From JAGLHV01 sp023132075 [NCBI: bacterium] (GTDB lineage: Bacteria > CBDUZB01 > JAGLHV01), in assembly GCA_023132075.1 (NCBI GenBank), contig JAGLYT010000073.1, forward strand, positions 1 through 7,533: a stretch of DNA of 7,533 nt, read 5' to 3'. The position numbers and the translations under genes were made by a program. Below, one piece after another: positions 6,480-7,533 of this stretch (position 1 is its first letter; each line of letters opens with the position of its first letter). Below the pieces are notes generated by a model. It searched no databases, was not told the DNA's origin, and saw only the letters and a list, made by a program, of their open reading frames with translations.

Positions 6480-7451
6480 ATGTTTTCTTATTTTGTTCGT
6501 CGGATGTTTTTGATGATACCTTTAATAATAGGAATTAGTTTGATAAGTTTTATTGTTTTACATCTTGCTCCGGGTAGTCCGGTTGATTCGGTAGCTGGTA
6601 TGAATATTGATGTTTCTGCGGATAGTAAGGCGCGGTTATACAGTTTATATGGTTTAGATAAACCCTGGCATATTCAATATTATAATTGGCTAAAAAGAGT
6701 AATCTTTTTGGATTTTGGAAATTCTTTCAAAGATGGTAGAAAAGTAATAGTAAAAATATTAGAGCGTTTACCGGCTACTTTACTGTTAAATATTCTTTCT
6801 TTGTTTCTTATATTCCTTATTGCCTTACCCATTGGTATCAAATCAGCAGTAAAGCAAGGTTCTTTTTTTGATAAAGGGATGACTGTTTTTACTTTTGTAG
6901 GATTTTCAACTCCTACTTTTTGGCTGGCATTACTACTTATGATATTGTTTGGAGTAAAATTAGGATGGCTGCCTGTTTCCGGAATGCATTCTTTCAACTA
7001 TGAAAATTTTTCTTTTTTAGGGAAACTGTGGGATTTAATTAAACATTTGATATTACCTGTTTTTTGTTCGGCTTTTGGTGGATTGGCTTATTTGTCCCGT
7101 TATTCTCGTTATACAATGTTGGAAGTAATCAGGCAAAATTATATAAGGACAGCAAGAGCTAAAGGATTGTCGGAAAAGAATGTTATTTATAGGCATGCTC
7201 TTCGTAATGCCCTTATTCCAATAGTTACCTTGTTGGGATTATCTTTGCCGGGTTTAATAGGTGGGGGATTTATCTTTGAGATTATTTTTGCCTGGCCGGG
7301 AATGGGCAGATTGGGATATCAGGCAATTATGTTTTACGATGGGCCTGTGTTTATGGGGGTAGGAATTATTACCGCCTTTTTAACACTGGTAGGTAATTTA
7401 ATTGCTGATTTTATTTATCTTTGTGTTGATCCGAGAGTGAAGTATAAATAA
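6480..7451 (+). CDS. Peptide/nickel-type ABC transporter permease, DppB/OppB family
   Basis: This inner-membrane subunit forms half of the translocation channel of an Opp/Dpp-type importer. The 323-residue length is typical. The N-terminus ([21 protein letters not shown], then LAPGSPVD) is the family signature for the first membrane helix and the loop after it. Further helices lie near 95-117, 133-157, 185-205, 235-265 and 285-310. The cytoplasmic EAA-type loop that contacts the ATPase is clear at about 220-240 ([20 protein letters not shown] followed by LRNALIP). The C-terminus DPRVKY is also typical. The start is the ATG at 6480, supported by family alignment; the upstream GGGGAT (6469-6474) is only a modest ribosome-binding site. 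It is followed 31 nt later by the second permease gene. The substrate-binding protein at 1-1251 is the probable partner, but the exact substrate is unknown. Confidence 0.96.
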   Translation: MFSYFVRRMFLMIPLIIGISLISFIVLHLAPGSPVDSVAGMNIDVSADSKARLYSLYGLDKPWHIQYYNWLKRVIFLDFGNSFKDGRKVIVKILERLPATLLLNILSLFLIFLIALPIGIKSAVKQGSFFDKGMTVFTFVGFSTPTFWLALLLMILFGVKLGWLPVSGMHSFNYENFSFLGKLWDLIKHLILPVFCSAFGGLAYLSRYSRYTMLEVIRQNYIRTARAKGLSEKNVIYRHALRNALIPIVTLLGLSLPGLIGGGFIFEIIFAWPGMGRLGYQAIMFYDGPVFMGVGIITAFLTLVGNLIADFIYLCVDPRVKYK

Positions 7452-7482
7452 TATGTAGAGTTGAAAATGTTGGGAGAAAAAA

Positions 7483-7533
7483 ATGTTCAAAGTTTTCTGG
7501 GAAAGATTTAAAGATAATAAATTAGCTTTTTGG
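7483..7533 (+). CDS. Start of a second peptide-type ABC transporter permease (DppC/OppC family), cut off by window
   Basis: Only 17 codons are visible (MFKVFWERFKDNKLAFW). The pattern FWxRFxxNKLA is the usual cytoplasmic N-terminus of DppC/OppC permeases just before the first membrane helix. Its position directly after a DppB/OppB gene is the standard operon order. GGGAGA (7472-7477) serves as ribosome-binding site, 5 nt before the ATG. An earlier ATG at 7467 is in another frame. The protein would pair with the preceding permease to form the channel; the rest lies outside the window. Confidence 0.82.
   Translation, partial: MFKVFWERFKDNKLAFW

Noticed and set aside
6680-6997. 105-codon minus-strand open frame inside the permease gene
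   Set aside because: It is a shadow of the DppB/OppB frame, with no motif or start signal of its own.

Overview
The window is a low-GC bacterial segment, with roughly two thirds A+T by eye. Every gene lies on the plus strand. TGA, TAA and TAG all end intact genes and TGG encodes Trp, so the genetic code looks standard. The order glmU-prs-rplY(ctc)-pth is the classic arrangement of Firmicutes such as Bacillus and also occurs in other bacterial phyla. The protein sequences do not fix a phylum. A bacterium that makes UDP-GlcNAc, possibly an uncultivated low-GC lineage, is as far as I would go.

Layout. Bases 1-1251 hold the 3' part of an oligopeptide/dipeptide ABC-transporter substrate-binding protein gene, cut by the window edge. 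A strong sigma70-type promoter (TTGACA, 17 nt, TATTAT) follows at 1375-1403 and drives a housekeeping cluster: a short GlmU-like UDP-GlcNAc pyrophosphorylase (1448-2476), PRPP synthetase (2595-3530), bL25/Ctc (3569-4255) and peptidyl-tRNA hydrolase (4263-4841, GTG start). Eleven bases after pth begins a GT-C (PMT/GT39-like) membrane glycosyltransferase gene (4853-6321). It is broken by a -1 frame change at a T8 run and by an in-frame TAG. A 158-nt gap then leads to two permease genes of the Opp/Dpp type: a complete DppB/OppB homologue (6480-7451) and the first 17 codons of a DppC/OppC homologue (7483 to the edge).

How they fit together. The substrate-binding protein and the permeases are the expected parts of one peptide importer, but here a cell-envelope/nucleotide/translation cluster lies between them. 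Within that cluster, Prs makes PRPP for nucleotide synthesis, GlmU makes the activated sugar for peptidoglycan or other glycans, bL25 binds 5S rRNA, and Pth recycles peptidyl-tRNA.

Most of the window is ordinary housekeeping DNA. The points worth a second look are: (i) GlmU ends where the acetyltransferase half should continue; (ii) the glycosyltransferase's first lesion falls exactly on a canonical -1 slippery heptamer next to a stop; (iii) the peptide-transporter genes are split by the cluster. I saw no RNA genes, CRISPR arrays, insertion sequences or convincing intrinsic terminators.
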